NCBI GenBank assembly: GCA_947646735.1
Contig: CANTFK010000752.1
Location: 1 to 64,000, forward strand
Length of the DNA stretch: 64,000 bases
Origin: Peronospora farinosa
Taxonomy: Eukaryota; Oomycota; Peronosporomycetes; Peronosporales; Peronosporaceae
Reading direction: 5' to 3'
Part shown: in pieces, positions 33,239 through 42,908 of the stretch
Layout: each line of letters opens with the position of its first letter
How positions within the stretch are numbered: position 1 is the first letter of the stretch
Made by a program: the position numbers and the translations under genes
Notes under the pieces: model-generated
The model's input: only the letters and a program-made list of their open reading frames with translations
Told to the model about the DNA's origin: nothing
Databases searched by the model: none

Positions 33239-34882
33239 CTAAGCCCGAGAGGCCGTGTCGGCGGAACGAGGTGTTCTTCCGAAAAAAGGCGAGCGCAGCA
33301 ACGAGCCGTCCTCAATTTGGTCCCATTGACGTCGTCGTCCACACGGCGTCATGATTTCTTGAGCAGCAGGAGATCTCACCACTGGTGCAAGACTGCCAGG
33401 CGTATTGCCACCTTCTGTCATGGCATACTGCAGCGACTTTCGCTCGGTACAAGCATCACTATCACTGCTAGCTTCCACGTTCTTCACAGCACGCTCCGCC
33501 ATCTTTGCCCAATCGATGCGTGACAATACAAACGTAAAGATCGAGAGCTTGAGCAGCTCCATCATGCACACGCCGTACCACAACGCCGGAAAGCCGAGAC
33601 CCATCGTGACACCACCAAAGTAAGCAATCGGGAGCTCGATGAACCACACACTTAGCGAGCTCACCCACGCCGTGACTGAAACTTCACCCATACCGGCCAA
33701 CACGGACGAGATCAAAATTTCCACCGACTCGAGCACGTAGCCCGTGATAAAGATCGGCTGCACCAGCATGCACAACTGCAGCAGTGTATCGTCGTCCGTG
33801 TACAACCGAAAGAGCGTTTCCCGCATTGCAAACGTGGCAACAGCGAGCACCACGACAGTACAGACTGTGCAGAAAAATCCCAAAAAGCCCAGCACCCTTG
33901 CAGCCTTAGGACGTCCAGCACCGAGATAATTAGCCACGCGAATCTGCGTTGCTGAGCCAAAGCCCCAAAAGAGCGCCCATAAGAGAGACCAAAGGCCAGA
34001 GATGACTGCGTTAGCTGCTATGACATCAGATCCAAGTTTCGCCGCTACGAGCGTCAAGGCTGAATTGGCCAAGTTGGACACCAAACTATTAGCTGCCACT
34101 GGTCCTGCAATGTTCAGAAAAATCGTGAGTCGGTCGGGTGTAAAGGCAGTCAAGTCCCAGCCACCCCAAGCCTGTAAATGCATTTTTTTGTATAGAATGC
34201 AGTACGAAATGAGAGCAATTGGTTGGAACCAGGCTGCAATAACTGTAGCCATGGGTGAGCCATCAAAGCCCATTCCTTCCCATCCAAAGGCACCAAAAAT
34301 GAGCACATAATTGGCCGCACAAGCGACACCAATTGATAATGTACCGACAATTGTCACGGGCGACATGATACCCATTGACTGAAAATAAAGACGAACACAG
34401 GCGTACACTAAGGACGGCCAGATACTAAGGGACAAGATCCGTGCAAATCGCACGCCTAATGTCACAACCTCTTGATCTTCAGTTGAAAACTCAAGCAAGT
34501 AGCCAATACACCAATACCAGAGCATTACTGGTACCGAGAGAATCGAGACAGCTACAATGCCAAGTTGTAGCCATATCCCGGCTAACTCGCCATTTTTAGC
34601 ACCCCAAGCTTGACCACAAAGTGTTACAAGAGCAGTAGCTCCAGACCAAACACCAGCAAGTGGTACATTTGTCCAAGTAGATGAAAGTGACGCAGCAGCA
34701 AGAGATGAAGTACCTAAATGTCCCAAGAAGGCACTGTCGACGGAAATAAGGACAATACGTGCAAAAGTTGATAGTGACACTTGCAATGCCATCCACGTAA
34801 GACTCCAAAATTCAGCTGGAACGTCTACATCAACTTCTTTATGAGTATTTGTATGGGATAAAAGAGCGGATGATTCGTGCAT
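33239..34882 (-). CDS. MATE-family multidrug/toxin exporter
   Basis: Single exon, 547 aa, from a clear ATG at 34882. About twelve hydrophobic segments lie in two homologous halves. The first half has VSLSTFARIVLISVDSAFLGHLGTSSLAAASLSS and GATALVTLCGQAWGAKN, the hallmark MATE blocks. The second half has NAVISGLWSLLWALFWGFGSATQIRVANYLGAGRPKAA. MATE proteins export cationic compounds in exchange for H+ or Na+; which ion is used cannot be told here. The hydrophilic C-terminal tail (about 70 residues, Ser/Arg-rich) is cytosolic by model. It is convergent with the BAF-like gene. Confidence 0.92.
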   Translation of the reverse strand: MHESSALLSHTNTHKEVDVDVPAEFWSLTWMALQVSLSTFARIVLISVDSAFLGHLGTSSLAAASLSSTWTNVPLAGVWSGATALVTLCGQAWGAKNGELAGIWLQLGIVAVSILSVPVMLWYWCIGYLLEFSTEDQEVVTLGVRFARILSLSIWPSLVYACVRLYFQSMGIMSPVTIVGTLSIGVACAANYVLIFGAFGWEGMGFDGSPMATVIAAWFQPIALISYCILYKKMHLQAWGGWDLTAFTPDRLTIFLNIAGPVAANSLVSNLANSALTLVAAKLGSDVIAANAVISGLWSLLWALFWGFGSATQIRVANYLGAGRPKAARVLGFLGFFCTVCTVVVLAVATFAMRETLFRLYTDDDTLLQLCMLVQPIFITGYVLESVEILISSVLAGMGEVSVTAWVSSLSVWFIELPIAYFGGVTMGLGFPALWYGVCMMELLKLSIFTFVLSRIDWAKMAERAVKNVEASSDSDACTERKSLQYAMTEGGNTPGSLAPVVRSPAAQEIMTPCGRRRQWDQIEDGSLLRSPFFGRTPRSADTASRA

Positions 34883-35553
34883 GTATCGAGAAAAATGACT
34901 TGAGTACTTGGTGGTAAATTGATAAATGAAGACGTTTACGAGATCAGTCGGATAAGTATAGTAAACTCAAGTGATTTCCAGCCACTGGTTGGCTGAGGAC
35001 GATAATGACTCAGTCAGTTTTGGTGAGTAAAGGAACCTTTAGCTACTTACTTTATTGACTTACGACCGTCAATACCCATGAATCATGACAAAACTTGTCT
35101 GTCCATCCTTGAAAGTCATTGCGAGCTTCTTGTTAAAACAACTTCAACTTGAGCGATAATAACATTCATAGCAGCAAATGGCACCTGATGTCATCAGTAG
35201 CTTTTTCCCAGTAGTATATCGAGTACTGTGGCTGTGCTTCATAAAGCTTCACGACCACTACAAACTTTTCCTCGGCAATGGCAACAGCTACTCTCAAAAT
35301 GTGGCTGTTGCCCTGAGCACACTTCAAACTCTGCAAAATGGCTTCATATCCGTCTTTTCAATCCATAGAAAGCAAGTGACCAACGTGCTTAATCAATTTG
35401 ATACTGAACCATGCCGAATCTTTTCCCCACAATCCCGCAAACTAGAAATCGATGATGTTGCTCACAAGATGCCTGTTGCTCGGTAGCTGAAGCCAGACTC
35501 CTTTTAATCATCGTTACTTGTACATGTACGCTCCATATCAGCAAAACTTGAAT
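34883..35553. other. Intergenic, no convincing gene
   Basis: 671 bp upstream of the MATE gene and downstream of the glycosyltransferase. A 102-codon frame at 35178-35486 (+) has no signal peptide or known motif and I do not call it. Confidence 0.55.
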
Positions 35554-37278
35554 CTATTTGGAAGTTCTCGAGGTATGCTGAGCTTCTATTCCTCGTTTCC
35601 CCTCAAACGTTTGATTTTTGGAAGAAAAAAGCTGCATTGATTCCAAAGCAAAGTGCCGCAACTGTGACTCTAAACGTGAGAAATTCAATGCAGCGATTTC
35701 TTGAATGTAAAAATACGGATTTCGGTACACAGCTCGTTGGCCAAAACACCGCTGGTTTGCCTCAAAGTCAAAGTCTACTCGAAACATGTCGACATAGTAG
35801 TATCTTCGGCTATATTCCTTGTGAAATTCCAGGACATGGGCCCAAATTGCTGAATCTGCATACTTCTCAACAGTATCTGGGGTAACATCGACGGCGTCAA
35901 TAGTCGTTTTGCGCGTACGAGCGTCCTCAACTCGGTCAACAATTTTTCCCGAAAGTTTTTGTTGATTTCGGTGCATAAAGAGTATCTCTCCGTTCGCATC
36001 ATGCTGAACCATTGTCATACCACAAAAATCGGAGCGAAAAAAACCATCAGAGATAATTCCAGCCATGCCAGGAGGAGTCTGGATCATTGTAAATGGAACA
36101 TTGAGCTTCAGCCACGCTAAACGAAACAAATCTTTATCACCCCACACAAGTTTTAGCGACGTAAAGAAATTCGGACGATTTAGCGCATAGAATCGAACGA
36201 GCTCCAGTGGAACAGCGTGTCGTCTGCGGTCGATCACGAGTTGTCCGCTCTCCTGCTCAAACATGTCAATAAATGGCATATCTAAGAGCTCCCACAACAA
36301 GGAGTTTTCGTAAATGCCAAAGATCGAGTGATCTGGATTCCAAAAATCCGGCCAGAAAATCGCACCAGTTTTTAAGAACTCGGTCGACTCAAATAAAAAA
36401 CTCGGATCACGAACAGGGACATTGTCAGCATCCAAGAAAAGCACTCGATCAAATTTCGTGTGGTATATGGCATGAATTTTAGTTACAAACCCCGTCGCTC
36501 GCGAATCGTGAATCTCTTGAAATGTGATATTATTTTCTGTAGCAGCAAGATGTTTCAAAGGTTCTAAACTCGTACCATTGGTCTTTTTTATCTCGTCCGA
36601 ACGAAACCAAATCTCAATTGGCAACTGACACTTGAGTACAGTGCGCAAGACACGAATTGTTGCGTATGCACTTGCAAAAAGTTTTGGATACACCACCATG
36701 ACAATTCCATCACGTGATTTTGCTCCCATTGTGATATTGACATGTGGTAACCTCAAACTTGAATTTTGAGCTGCTTGTACAATTTTGTGAGCCTGAACTC
36801 GAATATTTACAAATTGGGGGGCATCTTGACAACGAAAAGGCACGCCATGGCGAAAACTATTGCATTGTGTTCGCATAACACGAAATTTCTCTTTCGTATT
36901 GACATCTTCGACTTCACAATAGCCAATTTTATCATTCGAGATAATTGTCGAACAATTTTGATCTCCAGATGACCAGATTTTTCCAATTAAACTGCATTCA
37001 TATAGAGTTCGCCATTTAATACATTGCAAATTTCTTATTTTTGTCTCGCCAATCGGAAAATCTTGAATCAAAATGTCTAATTTTTGGGAGTTGTTAAAAA
37101 TCAACTGACTTGGAATTTGTATACGGGAGTCGTGACCATTTTGAGAAAAAGGATTCATTTTATAGGCCGACCAAAAAAGGATTGTCGAAGCATAAATGAT
37201 AACGCTTAATAGCAAAACATGACGCGCTCGTGTCATGGATTGATGTATCCATGAAAACATTGAGGTCATTGGTCTCAT
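35554..37278 (-). CDS. MNN1-type (GT71) mannosyltransferase-like type II membrane protein
   Basis: Single exon, 574 aa from the ATG at 37278 (the frame is open 33 bp further, without ATG). A short basic cytosolic tail and a single membrane anchor (about residues 20-39) suggest a Golgi type II enzyme. The lumenal domain has GIVMVVYPKLFASAYATIRVLR, RVLFLDADNVP (metal-binding DxD at 283-285), FWPDFWNPD, ESGQLVIDR and WGDKDLFRLAWL. These blocks match the Mannosyl_trans3/MNN1 family (CAZy GT71), which adds alpha-mannose to glycoproteins in fungi. Donor and linkage here are inferred. Several Cys in the stem region could form disulfides. Confidence 0.82.
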   Translation of the reverse strand: MRPMTSMFSWIHQSMTRARHVLLLSVIIYASTILFWSAYKMNPFSQNGHDSRIQIPSQLIFNNSQKLDILIQDFPIGETKIRNLQCIKWRTLYECSLIGKIWSSGDQNCSTIISNDKIGYCEVEDVNTKEKFRVMRTQCNSFRHGVPFRCQDAPQFVNIRVQAHKIVQAAQNSSLRLPHVNITMGAKSRDGIVMVVYPKLFASAYATIRVLRTVLKCQLPIEIWFRSDEIKKTNGTSLEPLKHLAATENNITFQEIHDSRATGFVTKIHAIYHTKFDRVLFLDADNVPVRDPSFLFESTEFLKTGAIFWPDFWNPDHSIFGIYENSLLWELLDMPFIDMFEQESGQLVIDRRRHAVPLELVRFYALNRPNFFTSLKLVWGDKDLFRLAWLKLNVPFTMIQTPPGMAGIISDGFFRSDFCGMTMVQHDANGEILFMHRNQQKLSGKIVDRVEDARTRKTTIDAVDVTPDTVEKYADSAIWAHVLEFHKEYSRRYYYVDMFRVDFDFEANQRCFGQRAVYRNPYFYIQEIAALNFSRLESQLRHFALESMQLFSSKNQTFEGKRGIEAQHTSRTSK

Positions 37279-38572
37279 AGGAAGAGTAGTAGACGAAGAA
37301 GGTGTGAGCAACTTAAGCGATAATTAGATGATGACACGCCTGATCCTAAAATAATCAAAAATTGCGCAGAGATAGGCCATTTGTGTTGGAGCGTTTTATT
37401 TTATCTTAAATTTTAGGACAGCATACCCCTAAATAAGACTCGATTTAAGTATTGCCAAACTAGGACGAACTATTGCCACTAGTATCACGTATATCGATCG
37501 TACGATGAAAGTCCAAATCCTAGGACACAGGACATCAAAAGGTCTTTCGACTTGACAACGATACTATGTGTAGCGAGGATAAGGCAGTTGTAGGTAGGAG
37601 AGTACAGTCTATCGTAACGTTCTGGTAGTAATAAAGCCATTGGTTTGTCAAATTGTTCTAAAAGGTCCCCAACGAAACAGCATGGGCCTCATTTTACTAT
37701 CATAAACATTAAGGACGCATGTACGAAACCTAAAAATTGTAGTTTAAGACGAGCATGTTGTAGATGCAGGACATGTGATCGTGCATGTTTGACAATTATA
37801 GAGCTTTATTGGCACTATATTAGCTCAAGGATCCAAGCACCGACGAGAAAGCACAGAATTCTCAAGGTCATATACATTATCGCAAATGGAATTGTGCATT
37901 TTTTATGTGTAAGAAACCCGACTATCACGACGCGCGAGGATCTGCATGGGATCTTTCAATGGTACAGAAAATCGACTGTTCAGACTATTGATGTGTGTCA
38001 CTGCGTATTGTGATAATTGTCTTTGCAATTTTAAAACACGCAATTTTAATTGGTTGGCGGAAGATGAGCTCTGTGATTTTCAGTGAATATTGTGAAAGCG
38101 GTACTATATTGTCGTAACAATACTACAATATCACATTGTGTATGTGGACGTTGCCAGAAGCCAGAACATCATACAGTATGTAAATAAAGCTCTCGTCGTC
38201 CAATCGGCATCTATTTATATCTTACCCCTTAACACCCAGTCTTACCATATACCAATACCCTTCCATTTGTATGTAATGTGCCCCATCTCGTACTCGATTC
38301 TCAAAAAAAAACTTACGGTGCAAAATGTCGCTTAACCAAGTCTCGATAGACAAATAGACAGACGAATTCCAATCGTTTTTTGATCATGTAAAGAGTGAGA
38401 AAGGTCGATGCAAAGAAAAGAAAAAAAAGACATTTTTTCGTGTGAAGTTATTGGCCAAGAGAAGTCCTCGATCGACACGCCAGAGTCGACGTAAAAGCCA
38501 CAAATCCCGGTCTTTTTGAAAGAAAAATAAAAAACCGCACATTTAATTACGAGTTTTGACAATAGGTTCGCA
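37279..38572. other. Divergent intergenic region
   Basis: 1.3 kb between divergent genes. No coding or repeat signal is recognised. ACAATAG at about 38559-38565, just before the kinase ATG, could be a splice acceptor of an unseen upstream exon. Confidence 0.5.
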
Positions 38573-40168
38573 ATGCGTCAATGGATGGAGGGCGGTGTCG
38601 CGGAAGTTCCGTCTGAATTACTTGATCTCATTGCATCAACAGGTTCCGGGTCATCTTTGTCGTCTGGTAGCACTAATAATAGTCTCGATACTGATAATAT
38701 CGAACCAGACAATTCGTCACAGAAAGAAGAAGAAGAAGACACGTCACTTGGTTTATGGCTGAGTATTAGTGTCCCATTGATTTTACTCTTGACGTGTATT
38801 GTCATTGTGACACTCTATTGCAAACGGAAGAAGGAGAAACCAACACTTATGGAGACGGAGACGGGGTCATTGCCATTACCAATAACGTATCATCTTGGAA
38901 GACGAAGAGGAGGTCCAAATACGAGAATGGCTACATTGACGACTGAAGATGAAGAAGCTCTGGCATCTTGGAGAATTGATGCAGAGAATATATCGCCTAT
39001 TAATCCATTGGGTGCAGGAGCCTATGGTACCGTGTGGCTTGCAATGTACTTGGGTGAGACGGTAGTGGTAAAGAAACTCTCGCCACCGATGCCACCGTCA
39101 TTACCTCGGACGAAATCATGGCGGAAAAGTAATCGGCAAAGTGTCGGCAGAACAAGAGCAAATTCTGGGTCTAATATACGACCAAGAACCAAGTCACGTG
39201 GACCATCGGGAAAATGTGTCTTGCGTCGGTTTTTAGCAGAGATTCGTATCTTATCGACCTTGAGTCACCCAAAGATCGTGGCATTTTACGGTGTGGCATG
39301 GACTTCGCCGTCGAAATTGGACTCGAACAATGAACTGACTGGTAATGCATCGGACGTACAGATGGTGCTCGAGTTTATGAGTCGTGGCGATCTACGGGAT
39401 TATTTGGCTCGCACTCGGAGTGATGTGCGGGCTCGAGCTTGGGGGTCACAAAAAATGTCGATGGCGCTGGATATTGCCGAAGCTCTTGCTTACTTGCACT
39501 CGAGACAACCAAAGCCGATTCTTCATCGCGACCTAAAGTCGAGCAACATTTTGCTGGATTCGGCGTTCACGGCAAAGGTCGCAGATTTTGGAGACAGTCG
39601 ACACGGCAATCCTCAATTAATGGAAGGCGAGGAAGGCGACGATGACTTGGATGATCTGATTGCAATGACACGCTCAGTCAGTAATATCCGATGGATTGCA
39701 CCCGAAGTTCTGTCGGGAGACGCCCGATACTCGACGAAAGTGGATATCTACTCGTTTGGAGTCATTCTATCGGAACTTGACAGCCATGAGCTGCCGTTCT
39801 CCGACATAAAGCTCTCGAATGGCCAGCCGTTGCCTGAAAGTGCCGTAATTAAGCTGTTGCGTACTGGAGCCATTCGTCCGTCACTATCCGATCGATGTCC
39901 TCGCGGAGTGGTAATGCTAGTTATGGAGTGTTTGGCTCTAGATCCAGCACTGCGACCCACGGCAGCACAGGCAGCCGATAGACTACGAGCTTTATTGGAG
40001 CGCGAGCGTCGCGTCAGTGACATTGGTGACGACGTGAGTTCGAGCAGCCATAATTCGTTCCTGGGTGCCAAAGACGACCATGGAAGTACCTACAGTAGCA
40101 TTGACAGCTGCAGTTGCACCATATCGATCGAGCGTGGATTTAGTGATACGGTGTATGAGGAGCGCTAA
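38573..40168 (+). CDS. Transmembrane TKL-type Ser/Thr protein kinase
   Basis: Single exon as read, 531 aa. A Ser/Asn/acidic-rich segment (1-58) precedes one membrane helix (about 60-82, LWLSISVPLILLLTCIVIV), a CKRKK stop-transfer and a kinase domain (140-490). Catalytic residues are present: glycine loop GAGAYG 147-152, Lys167 in VVVKK, HRD 318-320, KSSN, DFG 338-340 and APE 376-378. A basic Ser/Arg-rich insert (about 171-215) lies between the lysine and helix C, and an acidic insert lies in the activation loop. Such receptor-like TKL kinases are expanded in oomycetes. No signal peptide is seen, so an upstream exon or signal-less insertion is possible. Confidence 0.85.
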   Translation: MRQWMEGGVAEVPSELLDLIASTGSGSSLSSGSTNNSLDTDNIEPDNSSQKEEEEDTSLGLWLSISVPLILLLTCIVIVTLYCKRKKEKPTLMETETGSLPLPITYHLGRRRGGPNTRMATLTTEDEEALASWRIDAENISPINPLGAGAYGTVWLAMYLGETVVVKKLSPPMPPSLPRTKSWRKSNRQSVGRTRANSGSNIRPRTKSRGPSGKCVLRRFLAEIRILSTLSHPKIVAFYGVAWTSPSKLDSNNELTGNASDVQMVLEFMSRGDLRDYLARTRSDVRARAWGSQKMSMALDIAEALAYLHSRQPKPILHRDLKSSNILLDSAFTAKVADFGDSRHGNPQLMEGEEGDDDLDDLIAMTRSVSNIRWIAPEVLSGDARYSTKVDIYSFGVILSELDSHELPFSDIKLSNGQPLPESAVIKLLRTGAIRPSLSDRCPRGVVMLVMECLALDPALRPTAAQAADRLRALLERERRVSDIGDDVSSSSHNSFLGAKDDHGSTYSSIDSCSCTISIERGFSDTVYEER

Positions 40169-40850
40169 GGATACGATGAAAATAAATTATAAGCGTTGTA
40201 GTGTCAAGTTTGACGCTACTAACGTATCTACTGACCAAAAGGCAGACAATTGAAAAGAAAAATGAAGAACTTGAGAGAAGATTTATGACTAAAGAATGAA
40301 TACACTGTCTTAGAACAAGAAGACATTGATAAGTTTTATGATACAAGCAAGCAAATAGTATCAAGAACTTCGACTAAAACCCTTTCATTGGGCGGTAATT
40401 TACTTGATCACGACGTGAAAATTACGGTCATAATTAACGCTAAATCTGTATTTGTAATAACAACATTTCGAGCCGGAAAAGAGGTCAGTTCAGACTGTTT
40501 GTTTTCTGTTCATCTAGCAAGAAGATGGTGACCCTTCGTGCAACAAGACCGGTCATATCGAGACAGAAAAAAGACGGACTAAACTACCACGCTTCTTTTT
40601 ACTTAAGTCCCACTCTAAATAATCTTGTAAAATGGAGCAATTCAAATAGGACAGAGTCCAGTTGTCTGAATATCTGTCTAAATTGTCTGAATATCTGCAA
40701 CGAAAAACCTTTAATCTCATCCATTTTTCTCCAGCATACACTTTTTTTTCTTCCATATTCGATTCCACTTTTAGCTATTTGCAATTGATTCCATTATTTT
40801 TTAAACAAGTCCAACGTAATACACGTTTGTTTTTATCTCGAAAAAATCCA
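40169..40850. other. Intergenic, no gene seen
   Basis: 682 bp between codirectional genes. The frame of the next gene is open from 40662, but with no ATG until 40851; near 40672-40696 the block GTCTGAATATCTG is duplicated in tandem. Confidence 0.6.
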
Positions 40851-42764
40851 ATGGACACGAACCAAAAAGCTCTGCAGAATGACAAACCACCAATTGAATC
40901 TCTATCAATACAAAAAAAACAATCTCAATACGTGGACCAAAATCTGGATAATTCATTTACAAGAACTGGATTCAGTACTCGAAGTGACAATAATCTGGAT
41001 ATTCCCATTATCCCACCCAGAGATCAAGATGGATTTTATAGTACTCATGCAATAGAAAATTATGACGAATGTCTCATGAGTGTCAAGAATATGGAAAATA
41101 ATATCGATGGATTTTTTTCAAGCAATGCACATGAACCAGAAGTTGGAAAATATGGAGCTATGGATAATAATTTTGTGACTTTTTTCTCGTCTCAACATGG
41201 TGGTTTACTCGTGTCGACATTATTTGCTGAACTTGGAAGTACTTGTATCAAAAGAGTGTTATTACCTCTTCTTCAGATGGAACTTGAATTGGAACCGTAT
41301 CAGGTGGAGGCAGCAAATACTCTTATTTTACTACCATGGTCATATACATTTGTCTGGGGCTTTCTATCAGATGCTGTTCCATTACTCGGAACGCGACGGA
41401 AATCATATATTATTGCGGGATGGGTCGTGTCGTTGTTGACAAATTTTGCCATGGCAATTCTCAACTATACTCTCGAGTACAATGCAGTGTCAAGGCACGC
41501 AAAGACCGAGGAGACTTTGAAAAGCCATGTGGCAATTATTAATGGATACATTGGACTACTCATGTTAGCCAGCTTTGGAGGTGTCCTTGCGTTAGTTATT
41601 GCAGAGACGTACGTGGTTGTTCAAACGCGTCGAGAACCATTGAAAGAACGAGGAAAAGCCTTAGGAACACTCCTCATGACGCAATTTCTGGGCAAACTTG
41701 TGGGTCAGATCGTCTCGGACAAAATCATCTTTCACATCACAAAGCTTGGGCTTACACCGATCGTCTCGTTCCGACAAACAGCGTTGTTTTGTATGTTTTG
41801 TTCGCTCGTGCCGCTATTCGCGCTAGTTTTCTTCTTCCATGAGGATCCAGACCCGCCAGCGATTAATGATGAAGGAGCAAATTGCAGACCGACCGAATCT
41901 CATGAATTCATTTCGGTGGAAAGCGTAGCAACGAGTTGTTTTCAGGGATTGCAGCTGAATTGGTTTCGGCTACGAAGAGCTCTTGCCAAAGAATCAACAG
42001 TGGACGTCATTCGTTTCTTTATGGGTTTTGTCTTCCTGTCCGAGTTCAAACTCACGTACCCTCATGATCAGCTTGAGCTTTGGTGCAATTTTACTGAAAA
42101 GGCCCAGTCGTTAAGCAACATCATTTTGGGGGTATTGTATATCCTGGCTGTAGCGGTCTGGAAATATTATGCACTCAGTTGCAATTGGCGTTATGGCATT
42201 TGGTTCAGCTTGTTGATCATTGTCATGCTTCCGCAAGTCATTTTCTTTTATATGGCTATCTTATCGACCAGTATGCGAAGTCAACAAGCATTCATGTTCA
42301 TGACAGCGCTACGAGGATTCTTACGGGGAGGTTTGGTCATTTTGGAGGCTGTATTGAGCGCAGAAATCGCTCCAGTTGGTGGTGAAGGAGCTTTTTTAGG
42401 CATCATCATCTCCATGGGCAGCATTATGCGACTGTTGTCGACGACCTTTTCGAATGCACTAGCTTTTATGTTTGAAGACCCTACCATAGTTGCCACTGAT
42501 CAGATACGCGATCAAGTAGCGTTCGGTCTTGGCGTATGCTACTTCGTTAAGCTTATAAGTGTCGTGGCGGTGTTTTCGCTACCCAGACAAAAACAAGAAC
42601 TTCAGAAACTACATCGTCACGGCGACACGGGTGACAAAAGTACAACATGGTGGGTCCTAGGTTCACTTGGATGTGCATTCTTCATCAGTGCGGTGTTCAA
42701 CTTGTTAGCCATTATTCCTAGCACTACATGCTTTGAATTGTTTGGTGGTGGCGGCTGCAGCTAG
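40851..42764 (+). CDS. BT1-family (folate-biopterin-type) transporter, copy A
   Basis: Single exon, 637 aa from the first ATG. About twelve membrane segments follow a 110-residue hydrophilic N-terminus. Family blocks are KRVLLPLLQMELELEPYQVEAANTL, PWSYTFVWGFLSDAVPLLGTRRKSYI, RGKALGTLLMTQFLGKLVG, and AEIAPVGGEGAFLGIIISMGSIMRLLSTTFSNAL. The C-terminal HGDTGDKSTTWWVLG is shared with the neighbouring paralogue. BT1 proteins carry folates or pterins in kinetoplastids and plastids; the oomycete substrates are unknown. It lies tail-to-tail with copy B, 144 bp apart. Confidence 0.87.
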   Translation: MDTNQKALQNDKPPIESLSIQKKQSQYVDQNLDNSFTRTGFSTRSDNNLDIPIIPPRDQDGFYSTHAIENYDECLMSVKNMENNIDGFFSSNAHEPEVGKYGAMDNNFVTFFSSQHGGLLVSTLFAELGSTCIKRVLLPLLQMELELEPYQVEAANTLILLPWSYTFVWGFLSDAVPLLGTRRKSYIIAGWVVSLLTNFAMAILNYTLEYNAVSRHAKTEETLKSHVAIINGYIGLLMLASFGGVLALVIAETYVVVQTRREPLKERGKALGTLLMTQFLGKLVGQIVSDKIIFHITKLGLTPIVSFRQTALFCMFCSLVPLFALVFFFHEDPDPPAINDEGANCRPTESHEFISVESVATSCFQGLQLNWFRLRRALAKESTVDVIRFFMGFVFLSEFKLTYPHDQLELWCNFTEKAQSLSNIILGVLYILAVAVWKYYALSCNWRYGIWFSLLIIVMLPQVIFFYMAILSTSMRSQQAFMFMTALRGFLRGGLVILEAVLSAEIAPVGGEGAFLGIIISMGSIMRLLSTTFSNALAFMFEDPTIVATDQIRDQVAFGLGVCYFVKLISVVAVFSLPRQKQELQKLHRHGDTGDKSTTWWVLGSLGCAFFISAVFNLLAIIPSTTCFELFGGGGCS

Positions 42765-42908
42765 CACGAACTTTCATCTGTAAGTAGTAAACTCACCTTA
42801 TCACAGCACGAATTCCAGAACTGTTGGACACCCACTTGTCTTCTTGCACTTGCACTAAGCGTTTATTACGATATTTTATCCCAAGAAAGCAAAGCTCTCT
42901 GTATATTT

